In this document: in pieces, positions 9,495-19,001 of the stretch
Layout of the letters: the number at the start of each line of letters is the position of its first letter
Position numbering within the stretch: the stretch's first letter is position 1
Source of the DNA: Polystyrenella longa
GTDB lineage: Bacteria > Planctomycetota > Planctomycetia > Planctomycetales > Planctomycetaceae
Reading direction: 5' to 3'
Assembly: GCF_007750395.1 (NCBI RefSeq)
Contig: NZ_CP036281.1
Span: 6,061,481 to 6,125,480 of the forward strand
DNA length: 64,000 nt
Made by a program: the position numbers and the translations under genes
Notes under the pieces: generated by a model
The model's input: the letters and a program-made list of their open reading frames with translations, nothing else
The model's database searches: none
Told to the model about the DNA's origin: nothing

Positions 9495-9519
9495 GCTGAA
9501 CAGGCACAGGACTGGATGT

Positions 9520-10119
9520 ATGTCAGCTTCTCAAAGTCGAACCGCTACGATCAAACGCGCTACGGCGGAAACCCGCATCGAGTTAACATTAGATCTCGAT
9601 GGCACGGGAAAAGCCGATATTCAAACTGGAGTGGGGTTCTTTGACCATATGCTGAACTTGTTTGCTAAACATGGGTTGTTCGATCTTTCGATCAAAGCCG
9701 ATGGCGATCTTGAAGTCGATCAGCATCACACTGTTGAAGATGTGGGTATCTGTCTCGGGCAAGCACTGCTCAAAGCGGTAGGGGACAAACAGGGTATCAC
9801 TCGTTATGGCAGCATGACGTTACCCATGGAAGAAACTCTGGTGACTTCGGCACTCGATTTGAGTGGTCGCATGTGGTTTGTGTATAACGTCAGTTTTCCC
9901 ACCGAGAAAATTGGTGAGTTCGATTCACAACTCGTGCGCGAGTTCTGGCAGTCGGTTTCTTCGAACGCTTTGATGAACCTGCACCTGGTCTTGCAGCACG
10001 GCGAGAACAGTCATCACATCTCTGAAGGGATCTTCAAGGCAACTGCTCGCGCTTTACGACAGGCAGTGACGGTTGACCCTCGCCAGACGGGTGTCCCTTC
10101 TTCCAAGGGAACCTTGTAA
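9520..10119 (+). CDS. hisB: Imidazoleglycerol-phosphate dehydratase
   Basis: 199 residues from the ATG at 9520, matching the usual length of stand-alone HisB; the frame is open further upstream (to 9343) but that extension has no family similarity. The enzyme dehydrates imidazole glycerol phosphate to imidazole acetol phosphate in histidine synthesis. Metal-binding and substrate motifs are intact: [42 protein letters not shown] and [20 protein letters not shown]. Confidence 0.96.
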   Translation: MSASQSRTATIKRATAETRIELTLDLDGTGKADIQTGVGFFDHMLNLFAKHGLFDLSIKADGDLEVDQHHTVEDVGICLGQALLKAVGDKQGITRYGSMTLPMEETLVTSALDLSGRMWFVYNVSFPTEKIGEFDSQLVREFWQSVSSNALMNLHLVLQHGENSHHISEGIFKATARALRQAVTVDPRQTGVPSSKGTL

Positions 10120-11096
10120 GCTCAAAAACGGCCTCGGATAATTGCAATCGCATTACACTATGTCGTTACAGAGTCGTAACAATGTCGCCGCGATGAACTG
10201 GCTGTTTGCATGAGATGGAGCAGGTGTTTCTAAGCAGTGATTGAGAAATATATTTTTCGTTCTCATTTCGGTTGCAAGAAAATTATATCCGGGTATGGTA
10301 GACCTATAACATTGATGTGAAATTCATTTCCCCTTCACATTCGCTGTGTACTTATCTGGCAGGCCTTCAATCTACGTGTGACCTGTCGAGTACTTCCTGC
10401 TTACAAAGTCAGTGCGTAAAAAAACTGAAGCGTTGGCAAAACCTGTTCGAACTGCTGAGCACAGTAACAGGATTCCTGATCAATTCGTGTTCACTCCTGG
10501 AAGCGTTAACTTTCGTCTGACGCTGGTTCCGAAGAAACAACCACTTGTTATCTCTGCGATGAAATTGCGCGCGGTTCACAGTTTTTGAATCCGTGCACAA
10601 CCATTGAATCGCCGTTAGCGACTGGTGGTCGATTTGGGTTCCGGCAATAAGTGGGCGGGAAGAGTTACGCCAATTCGTTACATAGAGTGACACTATTGGA
10701 AACGGGCTTGAAACCCTCTGATGGGTTACAATCACCCTTATATGATGGGCTTTGAAACAGCCGCAACTGGGCTTCAGGATGTAGCTTAGTTGAAAAGGTC
10801 CTTGTAGACGGATTTGCGGGGGCCAGCTTGAATCGTTAACGATTCACTGGGGAAACTGATCGAACTACCTGACTTTTGCCAATAGGGACGGTGACAGGGA
10901 GAACTCACAGGCCATAATGACTATGGTCACCAGAGTCTCTTTTGGCTCGTGACGGATGCGAGAAGTAGGTGTGGTGCTGCCTTGGTGAATCAAGAGCGTT
11001 TTCGGGTTCGATCAGTTTCTCTTTTTTACTTTCTAGCGGGTCGCAATCAGGCACGCTGCCCAATTGCCGCTCTCTGTTCCGCATCTCTTCGGATAC
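10120..11096. other. Long intergenic region with structured RNA candidate
   Basis: 977 bases between hisB and the convergent ribD. Two short open frames (10317-10520 plus, 10409-10735 minus) lack recognisable start context or protein-like composition and are not called. From 10120 to about 10740 I see only AT-rich sequence. The part from 10823 to 11027 is highly structured and is described separately. Confidence 0.6.
10851..11027 (+). ncRNA. Candidate multi-branched small RNA, unassigned
   Basis: GAAACTGATCGAAC at 10852-10865 is perfectly complementary to GTTCGATCAGTTTC at 11006-11019, and the second arm is followed by a run of six T (11022-11027), giving a 14-bp closing stem plus terminator-like tail. 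Inside lies an extended rod: GCCAA (10878-10882) with TTGGC (10942-10946), GGGAC (10885-10889) with GTCTC (10935-10939), GGTGAC (10890-10895) with GTCACC (10926-10931), capped by CCATA/TATGG. Two smaller hairpins follow (CTCG at 10946 with CGAG at 10959; CTTG at 10981 with CAAG at 10991). An 18-base palindrome (10829-10846) flanked by CCAG/CTGG sits just upstream. I do not recognise RNase P, tmRNA or SRP RNA signatures; a divergent 6S-like RNA is one alternative. The strand is inferred from the T-run. Confidence 0.55.
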
Positions 11097-12206
11097 TTAC
11101 GGTCGCTGCAATCGACCCCGCAAGTAGATGTCGTCGCCCGTTATCTCGATCTGAATATCGCGTAGATCAGCTTGTTGAGGAATCGCGGGAAGCCCTTCAC
11201 CTTCGAGCGGGGTAATCGCGTCTCTTCCGCCTACCAGCTTGGGGGCAAGAAAGAGATGAACTTCATCAATAGCAGACACTTCGTGAAGTGACGCAAAGAT
11301 TGCACCGCCTCCTTCGACGAGTACATTCGTCATTTCCCGTCGCCCCAGTTCCAACAGGACTTCGTTCCAATCGAGACGGCCTTCTTCCGTAAGCTTGCCC
11401 TGCCAGATATCGACGCCTGCGTCTCGAAGCTGTTTCAGCTTTTCAGCTGGCGCTGATTCCGAAGTACAGAGCAAGACAGGGGCCTGAGTAATCGTCTGAA
11501 CCAACTGAGAATCGAGAGACAGACTGGCACGGCTGTCGATCACAATGCGAGTGGCCGTGCGTGGTCCCGCAGGTCGGGCTGTCAGTAACGGATCATCAGC
11601 AGCGACGGTTCCTGCCCCAACCAGGACACCGTCCATACAGCCTCGCAATTGATGGACGATGGAGCGCGATTCTGGTCCAGAGATCCATTGAGAGGATCCG
11701 GTCCGGGCGGCCAGTTTACCGTCCCAGGTCATCGCCCATTTCGCGAGCAGGTATGGCTGTTTGGTGGTAACCTGTTTAATAAAAGGAGCATTCAGCTGTC
11801 GAGCTTCTTCACCCAGAAGACCCACTTCGACTTCGATCCCCGCCTGTTTGAGTTGAGCGATCCCTTTGCCTGCGACCCACTCTGCGGGATCTTCCTGGGC
11901 AATGACGACGCGGGATATACCGGCCTGAATGACGGCCTCAGCACAGGGGCCTGTCTTTCCCTGATGGCAACAGGGTTCTAAGGTTACGTATAACGTCGCC
12001 CCTCTGGCAGCATCGCCTGCCTGACGTAGAGCGTTGATTTCGGCATGGGCTTCGCCATACTTTTCGTGATAACCGGCACCCAGCAGATTCAGTCCATCGT
12101 CAACAATGACCGAGCCCACCGCTGGATTCGGCTCGACGTATCCGAGCCCCTTTTGGGCCAGATTGATCGCGTATTGCATGACTTGGGTGGGGTTGTCGAA
12201 TTTCAT
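11097..12206 (-). CDS. ribD: Bifunctional riboflavin deaminase/reductase
   Basis: 369 residues, the standard two-domain RibD. It carries out the second and third steps of riboflavin synthesis: deamination of the pyrimidine and NADPH-dependent reduction of the ribosyl side chain. The N-terminal deaminase domain (about 1-145) has the zinc site HAEINALRQAG and EPCCHQGKTGPCAEA. The reductase domain (about 146-369) has LAKWAMTWDGKLA, GTVAADDPLLT, VLVEGGGAIFASL and the closing DIYLRGRL. No other rib gene is adjacent. Confidence 0.97.
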   Translation of the reverse strand: MKFDNPTQVMQYAINLAQKGLGYVEPNPAVGSVIVDDGLNLLGAGYHEKYGEAHAEINALRQAGDAARGATLYVTLEPCCHQGKTGPCAEAVIQAGISRVVIAQEDPAEWVAGKGIAQLKQAGIEVEVGLLGEEARQLNAPFIKQVTTKQPYLLAKWAMTWDGKLAARTGSSQWISGPESRSIVHQLRGCMDGVLVGAGTVAADDPLLTARPAGPRTATRIVIDSRASLSLDSQLVQTITQAPVLLCTSESAPAEKLKQLRDAGVDIWQGKLTEEGRLDWNEVLLELGRREMTNVLVEGGGAIFASLHEVSAIDEVHLFLAPKLVGGRDAITPLEGEGLPAIPQQADLRDIQIEITGDDIYLRGRLQRP

Positions 12207-12255
12207 CCGTCAACTTCTTTCCATCAGAACGATCTCTTGGAGATTGAACGAGGAC

Positions 12256-12441
12256 TTACAAGCTGTAAGAACAACCCCACAGGATGCCGAACATGAGGCT
12301 CATGAAGCCGACCAGATAGAGAAAACTACGGCCGGTGTTTCTCAGGATGATCGCTTTGTTTTCATAACGGCTGCAGTTGTAGACCAAGGTGATCACCAGC
12401 GAGACCGGAATGAAATGGAGGAACATGCTCAGAGAGGACAT
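12256..12441 (-). CDS. Small membrane protein, unknown
   Basis: 61 residues with two hydrophobic spans (about 6-20, LHFIPVSLVITLVYN, and 40-58, FLYLVGFMSLMFGILWGCS) around a basic segment, YENKAIILRNTGR. It lies on the same strand between the 282-residue membrane protein (start 13396) and ribD. No family recognised. The clean two-span layout and lack of competing frames make it a plausible real gene. Confidence 0.5.
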   Translation of the reverse strand: MSSLSMFLHFIPVSLVITLVYNCSRYENKAIILRNTGRSFLYLVGFMSLMFGILWGCSYSL

Positions 12442-12547
12442 AGTCTATTACCTGTGGTTCAGAATCGCTGAATCGTCAGCGGACGGGTGAGATCAATTTC
12501 ATTTTTCGATCAGGAGGTCATTGTTTCACCAATGAACGGGGCAGTTT

Positions 12548-13396
12548 TTATTCCGCCGATTTCTCTTCAGGTTTTGATTCGGGCTGGCCTTCGGATTCTT
12601 CGTCACCGTAACCATGGGCCGGACCATCAAAACAATCCCAGATGGCGAGAATGTTCAACAACCCTGCGATCATAGTTAACGTGACAGCCAGGTCGTATCG
12701 CTTACCGCCCACTTTATTGTACCAATGATTGATCGTACTGATCTCAGGAGGCATGCTGAATTCGTTGATGAAACTCCGAGGAATCTCGGCTTCCATGCGT
12801 CCAACCGAAACGGTCTGTCCGTTGAGTTCTTCCTGCAGGGTGCAATCAAGCGTCCAGGTCTCTTTGGCCGAGAGAGCGGGTTCGTTACAGGAAGGATGAG
12901 CGACCAGAAACCGGGTTTCCTGGCCATCAATACTGGCAATGAATTCGCCTTGAATGATCTGTTCGTTACGTTGTGTGGGGAGAATGATCAATTGCCCGGG
13001 GACATCCTGCAGGACACCTTCATCGGGGTTGTTATAAGTCAACTGGGCGATAACTTCCTGGTTCAGGCCCTCTTCCACAGGGTAGATGTTCTGCCCCTGA
13101 AAATCCTGTGAGAAGTAACGCTGGGACTGTATCACAGCCATCAGTCCCACTGATCCGACTCCAGCCTGGGCCAGAAACGGAAAGTTTCGCATTGAATGAG
13201 CACCGCTCACCTGATGGGTGTAAATGCCATTGCCATCCGCCATCGCCATTCCATACGTGTAAGTTCCGATAATGCATACGGCGTAGACGGAAGCTTTGAA
13301 AACGCGGCCCTGATAGTAATGTCCCAAACCGGGGACAAGAAAAGCCAGGAAAGCGGCTAACGTTCGATTCTTCTGCGGAATTCGAGGGTCAAACAT
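12548..13396 (-). CDS. Multi-span membrane protein, TM2-like N-terminus (possible DUF6677)
   Basis: 282 residues. The start resembles TM2-type domains: PQKNRTLAAFLAFLVPGLGHYYQGRVFKA, followed by a second span (VYAVCIIGTYTYGMAMA). A central soluble part contains Ile/Thr-rich beta segments, and a span near the C-terminus (YDLAVTLTMIAGLLNILAIWDCF) precedes an acidic tail rich in Glu and Gly. This layout is, as far as I recall, that of a planctomycete family of unknown function (DUF6677). Cytoplasmic-membrane location is clear; role unknown. Confidence 0.75.
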   Translation of the reverse strand: MFDPRIPQKNRTLAAFLAFLVPGLGHYYQGRVFKASVYAVCIIGTYTYGMAMADGNGIYTHQVSGAHSMRNFPFLAQAGVGSVGLMAVIQSQRYFSQDFQGQNIYPVEEGLNQEVIAQLTYNNPDEGVLQDVPGQLIILPTQRNEQIIQGEFIASIDGQETRFLVAHPSCNEPALSAKETWTLDCTLQEELNGQTVSVGRMEAEIPRSFINEFSMPPEISTINHWYNKVGGKRYDLAVTLTMIAGLLNILAIWDCFDGPAHGYGDEESEGQPESKPEEKSAE

Positions 13397-13692
13397 ACGT
13401 ATATCCGGTAAGAGCCCAATTTTGCACTGGGCCGGAGAATGGCAGGTAATGAAGGATAACCCTGTTCCATGGGCCCCAGTCCAATTGGCTCAACAGGGAG
13501 CGAACCGGTCTGGCGGCAGGGTTAATCAAGTTATTCTACTGGCCCGGGAAGATCCTGACCAGACTTCTCACGGCGGGAATCCTCAGACGGATGGGTTCCG
13601 ATACGGGCACGAATACATAAAAAAACGGTGATCTCGACAAGCAAGACCACCATTTCGACTTTTTTCAGCGGTTGTTAACACTAAGGATCATA
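13397..13692. other. Intergenic region
   Basis: About 300 bases between two minus-strand genes. A weak symmetric arrangement of A and T runs around 13617-13663 with GGTGATC and GACCACC arms (one mismatch) could be a terminator for the repeat protein, but it is too imperfect to call. Nothing else seen. Confidence 0.3.
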
Positions 13693-16341
13693 CTAGAAGG
13701 ACGAACGCAAATTACGCATCCGGTCTTGTGGGACGATTTCTACCTCACCCAGATCGATCGGTTCCGGATTGAAGGCAGGGTCTCCCTCTGCCGGTTCAGG
13801 AACTTCAAACTGCTGATTAAACGAACCTGCGTGCGTTCCATAATCATCCTGACCTACCTGGATATAGGCATTTCCCTGCAGGTTGTAGGTTCCCGGAGGA
13901 AGCTGATCAAACTGGAAGCTGCCATCCTCATTCATCGTGACTTGGAAGTTGGGGGTATAGGGAAGTTCGACTTCGGCCACTTCGGCAGCATTGGCCTCCG
14001 TTTTTCCATCGACAGGGACTCCAGCAGCGTTGGACAGGTTATTGAAAAAGCCTTTCAGCAGCGTGTTCCCAATTGCCGAAGATTGTTCAAGCGTCACCTC
14101 AGGCTGCTTGATTACCGTGTGAGCATAGATGTCGACGCGGCTGTATTTTTTGTCTTCAGGGATTTTAAACTGACCTTTGACAGGTTGGCCGACGCCCCCT
14201 ACTTTGACATCTTTCTCTTCGCCAGACTCGAAAGTAAATCGCCCTAGACCCGAGGACAGATTCCGGAAGCCCCGGTTGCCGTAAGGAACTTGCTTCTGAT
14301 CCTGGATTTCGTAAGTGCCGGGAGCGACTCGGTCAAACTGGAACATGCCGTTGGCATCTGTTTCAACCTGGTAACGACTGCGAACATCGAAGGATTGTCC
14401 CGGATCGTTCGGGTTGTATGTGAGTCGACTGGAATTCAACGCGACCTGTTGGTTGGCCGCCGGTCCGGCTCCGCGGATGACCTGACCAGTCACTTTGGCC
14501 CAGGGCTGCAACTGATGATCCCCTTTATCGGGAACATCACCCGGCATCACTTTAATGAAGCCGCTTTCGTTCAACGCCACTAAACCGAATTCCTGATCCA
14601 TCGGCTCAAACTTGAATTCTCCCTTGTCATTCGTTTCAACTCGACTGATTCGATCCCAACGGGGAATTTCACCATTGTAGATTTGGGCTTGCCCATTGGC
14701 CGTGAACAGCATTGCTTCCGCATCGGTTGCGGGAGTGCCATCCGGATTCAGGATACGACCAGCAGGGCCGACACCCGGTTGCATTTTGACTGCGAGTTCC
14801 CAAAGCGAACCGTTGATTTCGGTCGCTTTAATTTCCTGTGTTTCGGTCGGTTTATATCCGGAAGCTTTCAGCTGAAGTTTAAAGCGATCGTTAATATCGT
14901 CGATTTCATGTTCGTAAGAATCTTCTGCAGCTTGTTGTTGCCGGTAGCCATAACGGTAGATCGGTTCTTCCGTAGTTCCCCCGCTCTGGTAGCCCCGTTC
15001 CACGGCGAAGTCGGTAATCTTCTCGCCAGTCTCCGCATTCACAGCGGTGATAATGACTTTCTTCGTCTTAGACATCGCGATGGCGTGCGCATCTTCCTGG
15101 GGAGTGAGCGACGTGCTGTAGCTCATTAAACCATCTTTAAAGAATCGAAAGAAGACCGAACCATTAGGAGCATTTTCCCAGGTCACCTTTCCTTCGACGT
15201 TGGTTTTCAATGGGAACTCTTCGGTAAAGAGCAATTCCAGACAACGGTTTGATTCCCATTGAATCGGAACGACACGGACATCATTAAGCGGCTTACCGTC
15301 TTCTCCTTTGATCACGATGTCAAAGGGCGTTCCTTTTTTCATCTCCACTTTGACAGGAACCATATTCGCAGAAACTTTTACAGGGAATTCCATTGGTTCA
15401 TAATCTGCGGAGAGGACCGTGAGGATATTCTCACCTTCCATTCCCAATTTATATTTAAAGTTCCCTTCGTGGTCTGTTCGTGGAAGGTAGTCGTTGTTCG
15501 GTCGGCTATGGGGATCTTGCCCCAGAATAACGAGCGCATTTGAAACGGGTTCTCCCTCACTGTTGGTCACTCGGCCTTCGATGATCAGACCACGTTTCAT
15601 TTCGAGCCGATGATTTTTGCCTTTCATCTGCTCGATCGCTTTGTCTGAAATTGCCGTGTATCTATTGTTTTGATTTCCTTCCAGGTGGGAACTATGAGAG
15701 ACACGGATCCGCAAATCATTCATTTCTGGGGGAGCATTGGTGAGTTCCCATTTGCCATTTCCGTCGGTCGGAGTCGACTCCTGAAGACGAGAATAGTATT
15801 CGCTTTCGTCATTCCATTCAGAATCGGCATAGAGTTCCACTTTGGCACCCACGATAGGTTCGCCCAGTTGCGAAACGACAACACCCCCAATGGTCTGTCC
15901 TTTAGGAAGCATAACGGTCAGTTCTTTGGGAAGATCGACCTTTTTTTCAACCGTTCGACGATCGCCCCACTGGCGATAAAGCGTTTGGTATCCGCGGGCG
16001 CGAATCTCCAAGTTGTAGTAATAGAACTTGTCGCCCATCATATTGACGTACGCTTTGCCTTCATCATTGGAGAAGACTTGCGTGTATTTAGTACGTCGGT
16101 TGGGATCGACAGCCCAATTCGCTTTAACGCGTGCGACTTCAATTGGCTGGTCGTTCTCATCGACAACCTTGATCTCCAAGTCGTAGTTGTCTTCGCGAAC
16201 AACTTTTGCTGTTTCTGGAATCGCGTAGTCCGCATTTCCGCCATCGGTTAGTGCCCAGGTAAGCCCTGTTGCGATACCCACGACAAACAATATGACTAGC
16301 GCGTAGACGAACAGTCTTTTTGTCACAGAGTTGCCCATCAA
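13693..16341 (-). CDS. Carboxypeptidase regulatory-like domain repeat protein
   Basis: 882 residues. An N-terminal membrane anchor or signal (LFVYALVILFVVGIATGLTW, about 9-29) is followed by at least five beta-sandwich repeats of the CarboxypepD_reg/CNA-B type, recognisable by the pattern G.V....G.P...A.V and DGNGKWELTNAPPEM, DHEGNFKYKLGME, NDKGEFKFEPMD, DANGMFQFDRVAPGTYEI and EDGSFQFDQLPPGTYNL. Such proteins are common on planctomycete surfaces and probably act as structural or adhesive components. No catalytic site seen. It is divergent from thiC, with 609 bases between them. Confidence 0.85.
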   Translation of the reverse strand: MMGNSVTKRLFVYALVILFVVGIATGLTWALTDGGNADYAIPETAKVVREDNYDLEIKVVDENDQPIEVARVKANWAVDPNRRTKYTQVFSNDEGKAYVNMMGDKFYYYNLEIRARGYQTLYRQWGDRRTVEKKVDLPKELTVMLPKGQTIGGVVVSQLGEPIVGAKVELYADSEWNDESEYYSRLQESTPTDGNGKWELTNAPPEMNDLRIRVSHSSHLEGNQNNRYTAISDKAIEQMKGKNHRLEMKRGLIIEGRVTNSEGEPVSNALVILGQDPHSRPNNDYLPRTDHEGNFKYKLGMEGENILTVLSADYEPMEFPVKVSANMVPVKVEMKKGTPFDIVIKGEDGKPLNDVRVVPIQWESNRCLELLFTEEFPLKTNVEGKVTWENAPNGSVFFRFFKDGLMSYSTSLTPQEDAHAIAMSKTKKVIITAVNAETGEKITDFAVERGYQSGGTTEEPIYRYGYRQQQAAEDSYEHEIDDINDRFKLQLKASGYKPTETQEIKATEINGSLWELAVKMQPGVGPAGRILNPDGTPATDAEAMLFTANGQAQIYNGEIPRWDRISRVETNDKGEFKFEPMDQEFGLVALNESGFIKVMPGDVPDKGDHQLQPWAKVTGQVIRGAGPAANQQVALNSSRLTYNPNDPGQSFDVRSRYQVETDANGMFQFDRVAPGTYEIQDQKQVPYGNRGFRNLSSGLGRFTFESGEEKDVKVGGVGQPVKGQFKIPEDKKYSRVDIYAHTVIKQPEVTLEQSSAIGNTLLKGFFNNLSNAAGVPVDGKTEANAAEVAEVELPYTPNFQVTMNEDGSFQFDQLPPGTYNLQGNAYIQVGQDDYGTHAGSFNQQFEVPEPAEGDPAFNPEPIDLGEVEIVPQDRMRNLRSSF

Positions 16342-16950
16342 TGTAACTCCTGTTTTACCTCTAAAGTGAACTTATGGGCGCCAAGTGTGATGAGGATGCC
16401 CATTTTTTAGTATAACCAAATGTTGGATTAGTAACAGTGTCGCTTTGGAAATGAGAGTATTTCCTCCAGAGTTTTGGAAAAGGGAAGTAAGCTAACTTTC
16501 GGACCTCTGGATTCTGTTTTTGCGACAGACTTCTGCGGATGGAAAGCCGTTATCTAATGGAACACCACGAATCGAACGACCTCTCGTAGAATTCGTCTTG
16601 CTGGGACAGAATTACCGGTTTATGGTGTCCGCACATTGAATTTCGCTCACGGTCAGCTACGATACGAAGAGACCGGGAAAGTACTCTCCGGTAGGGTCAG
16701 GGCGATTTTTGCGAAATTCCATCGCACCTTTGAATCGACCACCCTGTCGAACCTGCCAGAACGCTCGCTCCTGTGGGACGCGAATTTACGTTTTTGTCCA
16801 TTCCCGTTCACCTGAACTGGTACCCCCGCCAGCTTGTCCGCGGATATCACGGCCAGGCTTCCGACCCTGATTTTTCTGGCGACAGGAAAGTCATTAGCGA
16901 TCAATGTCCTTAAGCCGGCGATAGATCGGTTGCATCGAAAGAATGCCAAT
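16342..16950. other. Divergent intergenic region before thiC
   Basis: 609 bases between the divergent repeat-protein gene and thiC. I looked for a TPP riboswitch, the usual regulator of thiC, and found only a partial resemblance (ACCTGAACTGG and GCCAGC near 16811-16835) without the conserved CTGAGA core. No RNA element is therefore called. A minus frame at 16653-16949 is not protein-like. Confidence 0.45.
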
Positions 16951-18753
16951 ATGATTCATCAAAATAACTCTTCCGCAGGTTATACCCTGCCTCCCATTGG
17001 AGAGAACCCCTCTACAGAGGCTCAGGGAACCAATCCAGGCAGCTTTGCCAAACCATCTAAAATCGCTCCAGGTGTCGAAGGTCGTTACACCTTTGCCTCT
17101 CCCGATACGCCCGGTATGCCCGAACCCTCGATGAAGACCGCCTGGGACTTCATGCCCGAGGATTGGACACTGAAAGCAGGTTACGAGGAGAACTACCAGA
17201 ACGCCGAAGCCTGGCAGACTCCCGATGGTTTCGAACCGATGACTCAGCTCGAATCGGCTCGTATGGGTATCGTCACCCCGGAAATGCTGCGAGTTGCCGA
17301 GAAGGAAACCCACCTGACGCCCGAGCAGATCCGCGATGAAGTTGCTGCCGGTCGTATGATCATCCCAGCTAACAAGGTTCACCTCGGTTATAATCTGGAG
17401 CCGATGTGTATCGGTCGCGCTTCCAAAACCAAAGTGAACGCTAATATGGGGGCCTCACCGGTCTCTTCCGGCACCGATGAAGAAGTCGAAAAACTGAAAT
17501 GGGCCGAAAAGTGGGGGGCCGATACCGTTATGGACCTCTCCACCGGCGGAAAAATCGATGAATGCCGCGAAACGATTATTCAGAACAGCCTTGTTCCCAT
17601 CGGTACAGTTCCGATTTATTCGATGATCATTGGTCGCAAAATTGACGACCTCAACCGGGAGATTATTCTCGAATCGCTGGAACAACAGGCAAAACAGGGC
17701 GTCGATTACTTCACCATCCATGCGGGCATTCTGCAGGAACATCTTGAGTTCGTAAAAGATCGCCTCATCGGAGTGGTTAGCCGTGGTGGATCGCTGCTGG
17801 CGAAGTGGATGATTATTCACCGACAGCAGAACATCATGTACACTCTCTGGGAAGAGATCTGCGACGTCATGCGTGAGTACGATGTCAGCTTTTCCATCGG
17901 AGACGGTTTACGACCGGGTGGTCTGGCCGATGCAACAGATGCCGCTCAGCTGGCGGAACTGGTTGCCTTGGGCACCTTGACCGAACGGGCCTGGCGTAAA
18001 GGAATTCAAGTCATGGTCGAAGGCCCGGGACACGTCCCGTTCGATCAGATTGAATACAACATGAAGCTGGAACGCCAGCTTTGTCATGGTGCTCCCTTCT
18101 ACGTACTCGGACCATTGGTCACCGATATCTTCCCCGGATACGACCACATCACCAGCTGTATCGGTGCAACGGCAGCCGGGTACCACGGTGCCAGCATGCT
18201 CTGTTACGTCACTCCGAAGGAACACCTTGGTCTTCCCAAGAAGGACGATGTGAAGCAGGGATGTGTCGCCTATAAAATCGCCGCCCACGCCTCCGATGTG
18301 GCCCTGGGGATTCCAGGAACACGAGATCGTGACGACGAACTGACTAAGGCCCGTGCCGCCCTCAACTGGCAGAAGCACTTCGACCTCAGCTTCGATCCAG
18401 ACGTCGCTCGTGCGTACCACGACGAAGACTTGGATGTCGACACCGACTTCTGTGCCATGTGTGGCCACGACTGGTGCAGCGTGCGAATCTCGAAAGAGAT
18501 CGTGCAGTTTGCCTCTGGTAAAGACGCTGACTATGCCTGGGACAAAACTAAAATCTCTGAAGCACTGACGGATGAGCAAAAGGAAATTCTGGAAAAACGA
18601 GGCGTTCTCAGCCCCGACCAGATTCACAAGCTCGCTTCCAAAACGAAAAAAGTGATGGAAGCCGATAAAGACAAGGCTTCCTGTCATTCTGACTACGTCG
18701 ACACCGACGACGCTCAGACTCTTCAGGAAACGTCGCTGCCGATTATTGAATAA
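16951..18753 (+). CDS. thiC: Phosphomethylpyrimidine synthase
   Basis: 600 residues from the ATG at 16951; an in-frame extension to 16834 has no similarity and is rejected. ThiC is a radical-SAM enzyme that rearranges aminoimidazole ribotide into the HMP-P pyrimidine of thiamine. Family motifs are clear: [29 protein letters not shown] start of the core, [64 protein letters not shown], and the cluster-binding CAMCGHDWC (Cys-x2-Cys-x4-Cys) near the C-terminus. The gene stands alone and ends in a good terminator. Confidence 0.98.
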   Translation: MIHQNNSSAGYTLPPIGENPSTEAQGTNPGSFAKPSKIAPGVEGRYTFASPDTPGMPEPSMKTAWDFMPEDWTLKAGYEENYQNAEAWQTPDGFEPMTQLESARMGIVTPEMLRVAEKETHLTPEQIRDEVAAGRMIIPANKVHLGYNLEPMCIGRASKTKVNANMGASPVSSGTDEEVEKLKWAEKWGADTVMDLSTGGKIDECRETIIQNSLVPIGTVPIYSMIIGRKIDDLNREIILESLEQQAKQGVDYFTIHAGILQEHLEFVKDRLIGVVSRGGSLLAKWMIIHRQQNIMYTLWEEICDVMREYDVSFSIGDGLRPGGLADATDAAQLAELVALGTLTERAWRKGIQVMVEGPGHVPFDQIEYNMKLERQLCHGAPFYVLGPLVTDIFPGYDHITSCIGATAAGYHGASMLCYVTPKEHLGLPKKDDVKQGCVAYKIAAHASDVALGIPGTRDRDDELTKARAALNWQKHFDLSFDPDVARAYHDEDLDVDTDFCAMCGHDWCSVRISKEIVQFASGKDADYAWDKTKISEALTDEQKEILEKRGVLSPDQIHKLASKTKKVMEADKDKASCHSDYVDTDDAQTLQETSLPIIE

Positions 18754-18787
18754 TCCCTGCGACTTTCACGATTTTAAAACCATACTA

Positions 18788-18834
18788 AACGTCCGATCTT
18801 CTTGTTAAACAAGGAGTTCGGGCGTTTTCTTTTT
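18788..18834 (+). terminator. Rho-independent terminator after thiC
   Basis: AACGTCCGA (18788-18796) pairs with TCGGGCGTT (18818-18826), and the inner CTTCTTGT pairs with ACAAGGAG with one wobble, giving about 17 bp over a TAA loop, followed by TTTTCTTTTT. This lies 35 bases after the thiC stop. Confidence 0.88.
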
Positions 18835-18959
18835 AAATCTGTAATTTTTACGATGAGGCCGAATAAATCGAATTCCCCGGCGAATAACAAACTGACCGAC
18901 CTGAATTCTCCAGAGTTGCGAGCAGGTCGATTGGTCGAGTCACTTTTAAAACGGTATCG

Positions 18960-18977
18960 GGCCCTCTCAGCAGGGCC
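18960..18977 (+). promoter_or_regulatory. Short hairpin in leader of coiled-coil gene
   Basis: GGCCCT (18960-18965) pairs with AGGGCC (18972-18977) over a six-base loop, 24 bases before the ATG at 19002. It overlaps the expected ribosome-binding zone and might affect translation. Confidence 0.3.
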
Positions 18978-19001
18978 TCTCATTACACGGGGAACAAATC
19001 C

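Noticed and set aside
10409..10735. Minus frame of 108 residues in the hisB-ribD gap
   Set aside because: No domain, signal or start context; the composition looks non-coding.
10785..10800. GGATGTAGCT, resembling a segment of bacterial SRP RNA
   Set aside because: The rest of the SRP consensus (GGTCAGGTCCGGAAGGAAGC type) is absent nearby.
13617..13663. Bidirectional terminator downstream of the repeat protein
   Set aside because: The arms are short and mismatched; the A and T runs alone are not sufficient.
16811..16835. Possible TPP riboswitch 3' part before thiC
   Set aside because: Only ACCTGA-CTGG and GCCAGC match; the CTGAGA core and the rest of the fold are missing.
16834..16950. N-terminal extension of ThiC
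   Set aside because: In frame but without family similarity; the ATG at 16951 gives the normal ThiC start.
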